Source: Gaertneriomyces semiglobifer
Taxonomy: Eukaryota; Chytridiomycota; Chytridiomycetes; Spizellomycetales; Spizellomycetaceae
DNA: 64,000 nt
Direction: 5' to 3'
NCBI GenBank assembly: GCA_025558075.1
Contig: JAHLKF010000010.1
Location: 434,001-498,000, forward strand
A program made the position numbers and the translations under genes. The notes under the pieces are model-generated. The model saw only the letters and a list, made by a program, of their open reading frames with translations. It did no database searches and was not told the DNA's origin. Shown here piece after piece: positions 62,155 through 64,000 of the stretch (position 1 is the first letter of the stretch; every line of letters begins with the position of its first letter).

Positions 62155-62593
62155 AGACCGTTGACGTGCTGCGAGGTCGCCTATGTTTTTCTCATTCTCT
62201 TTTTCCCCATTTCTGCTCGAACCCCATGGAAATCAGAGCTACTCGAAATAAATATTTGTGCCTAATAACATTTGTGTCCGTGTTTCATTTCAAGATTCCA
62301 CTGGCGCTGGCGACTGGGATAGTTTTCAAACTAATCTTTGGAAGAATGGAGACGCGGTGGGTGTAGGGTTAGCCATAGAGAGATCCGTTCTGGGGGCACG
62401 CTGATAACCAAATGGCAGTGGTTGGGTGCGGACGGATGTGATTCGGGAGATAGGAACGACGTGGAAGCGATGGAGGACGACGAGCAGGGGGATTCATAGT
62501 AGTACGCCGTCGACAGTTTAGAGAGCCAGCGTGTTTAAGGACGAAAGTAGGGAGGTAGAGGCCCTTGCTTGTGAGAAAGTTGATCAGGGCAAG
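62155..62593. other. Intergenic region between V-ATPase B and the arrestin-like gene
   Basis: About 440 nt. The frame of the next gene stays open upstream of its first ATG (to about 62531), so part may be 5' coding sequence of an earlier exon. Nothing else seen. Confidence 0.4.
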
Positions 62594-63978
62594 ATGCCGC
62601 TAGTAGCAAAGACGTTGACGAATGTCGGGTCGCCGCGCCGTGCACTATCACCTCGCCCGGGTGATAGAACGGGATCTGGACGAGCGACTCGTGCTCTCAT
62701 CGGCCGTCATTCCAAGGACAGGGTCGTAAGTGTATTTGTGGAGCAAAGGCATGTGGTTTCCGAAGATGCGACCGGATTCCCACCGCTCGTTGGAATGGTC
62801 ACAGTGGACCCGGATGCGGCCAAGCCAATGTTTGCTGATGGGTTTGGTATGTGATTGACGACATCGCAACGCTTGGGAACGCCTGTTCACTCACACATTT
62901 GCTCCTGACATGGCTAGCCCCTTTTGCGCAAATACAATGCACTTTGTTGTACAAAGCTGGACTAGGGACCACTTTGACGAAAATTCTCTATCAAAAGGCA
63001 CAGGAGCTGACTGAGGCGGCGGCTGGTGCTGATGGTGCCTCTGATCCTGCCGCGGAGGGCACACAGCCTGGCAGGCTACGTTGTCCCTTTCGCTTTGAAT
63101 TTGAAAAAGATGTGCCTCCTACATTCAACTTTGATCCCTCCGAGCTTCAGGATGGCGTCCCGTTGGGTCTACACTGGGAGGTGATTGGATTTGTGGGAAG
63201 ACAAACACGATACGAACCCGATGTTTTGGATGATATCAGCATGGACGACAAAGGCCGGCCAATTGATTCGACGACGTACAAAATGGAGAAATTCTCACCG
63301 GCAAGCTTGAACTTTCAAGTGGAGAATAGACATAACTTTAGTCATCTCTCTCTGCCACCCATGATATCAACGCAGACGCTGCGCCCTTCGCTCTTTTCAT
63401 TCGGCCGCTCCCAAGTAGAGACCACGGCTACAGCGAGCATCGAGCGACCACTCTGTAGCTCGGATGTGCCTCTCAAGGTACATGTTGAAATTACCAAGCT
63501 GAGCAAGTCGCAGCGCGTGCGAAAGATACGGTTGACTGCAAAGCAAATCCTCACAATAGCACTTCCGACACAGCAACAGATTCAATTCAAAGCTAATATT
63601 GCCATTGCCGAGGACTCTCCGGCGCCTAGGTATGATCCGGTAGAAAACACGCATGTAACGGCGACGTATACGTTAAACCCTGGAGAAGGTTTGCAGCTAC
63701 GGGAAAAGAAACCGGCGAAATGCCCCGCTCGAGTCATGCCGCTGGATTGGTACGTGTCCTCAACTCTACCGGTTGGGCCAACGCAGTTTGTAGCGTCGAC
63801 TCCCCCTCCCAGAAATCCTGATGACTTTTCTGGTGTTGAAGTGAAGTATATACTTAAAGTGGAAGTCGTCATAGCGGACTCTTCTGGTACATTTGGTTCC
63901 AGGGAAAGAGAGCTGGAGCTAATTCTACCATTTCTTTTGACTGGTGTTCTGGAAGGTGAGATCACGCTGTTTGCATGA
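62594..63978 (+). CDS. Arrestin-like domain protein
   Basis: An alpha-arrestin-like adaptor, by pattern. Start taken at the first ATG (62594, MPLVAKTLTN); a Ser/Arg-rich stretch precedes an arrestin N-like part (VVSVFVEQRHVVSEDATGFP, VGMVTVDPDAA). An intron (about 62847-62919, GTATGTGA to ATGGCTAG) joins DGF to APFAQIQCTLLYKAGLG. The rest of the fold follows: LRCPFRFEFEKDVPPTFNFD, then PSELQDGVPLGLHWEVIGFV, VPLKVHVEITKLSKSQRVRK (arrestin C strand pattern) and VKYILKVEVVIADSS. About 435 residues. No PPxY motif for ubiquitin-ligase recruitment is evident. Alpha-arrestins guide endocytosis of membrane carriers. Stop TGA 63976-63978. An upstream exon is possible. Confidence 0.72.
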
Positions 63979-64000
63979 ACGAGGCTCTTGCTAGCCGTTA

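Overview
The window looks like nuclear DNA of a flagellated (zoosporic) fungus, most likely a chytrid of the Spizellomyces type. Genes are packed on both strands and cut by many short GT-AG introns, mostly 55-80 nt. The proteins are fungal/eukaryotic, but several are typical of flagellates or early fungi: a kinesin-9 (KIF6-like) motor, an animal-type IIC P-type ATPase, a glycerol-3-phosphate dehydrogenase with EF-hands, and the remains of a Fanzor-type (eukaryotic TnpB-like) nuclease gene. Species assignment is inference; no search could be run. For multi-exon genes I give the full CDS span and name junctions that I could reconcile by reading frame.

Layout. 0-6 kb: P-type ATPase (cut by the left edge) and methionine aminopeptidase 2. 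6-16 kb: VPS33, KIF6-like kinesin, an RGS-like protein, an unknown Ser/Pro-rich protein. 16.5-38.5 kb: a stretch rich in glycan genes. It holds a decayed Fanzor, a multi-membrane-span protein fused to a GT25-like domain, a coiled-coil protein, a Na+/H+ antiporter, a GT90 (CAP10-like) enzyme, a DMT-DUF3431 fusion, an SLC1 symporter, a GRAM/VASt sterol-transfer (LAM) protein and a second DMT-DUF3431 fusion. 38.4-48 kb: PTR2 peptide transporter, tRNA-Glu(CTC), Rho1 GTPase, SulP sulfate permease, tRNA-Glu(TTC). 48-64 kb: mitochondrial FAD glycerol-3-phosphate dehydrogenase, F-box and SET-domain proteins (divergent pair), SMAP-domain nuclear protein, ALG9 mannosyltransferase, prolyl-oligopeptidase-like enzyme, V-ATPase subunit B and an arrestin-like protein.

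The most striking feature is three genes, spread over about 21 kb, that share one architecture: a multi-span membrane domain like drug/metabolite (nucleotide-sugar/triose-phosphate) transporters, one extra membrane helix, then a glycosyltransferase-like domain (GT25 in one, DUF3431 in two). In each, the last transporter helices, the extra helix and the start of the transferase domain lie in one uninterrupted reading frame. The fusion is therefore seen directly and does not depend on splice prediction. The extra helix would put the transferase domain in the Golgi/ER lumen, where an imported sugar donor arrives. Together with the GT90 gene and ALG9 this suggests a surface-glycan locus. The decayed Fanzor sits directly against the 3' end of the GT25 fusion.
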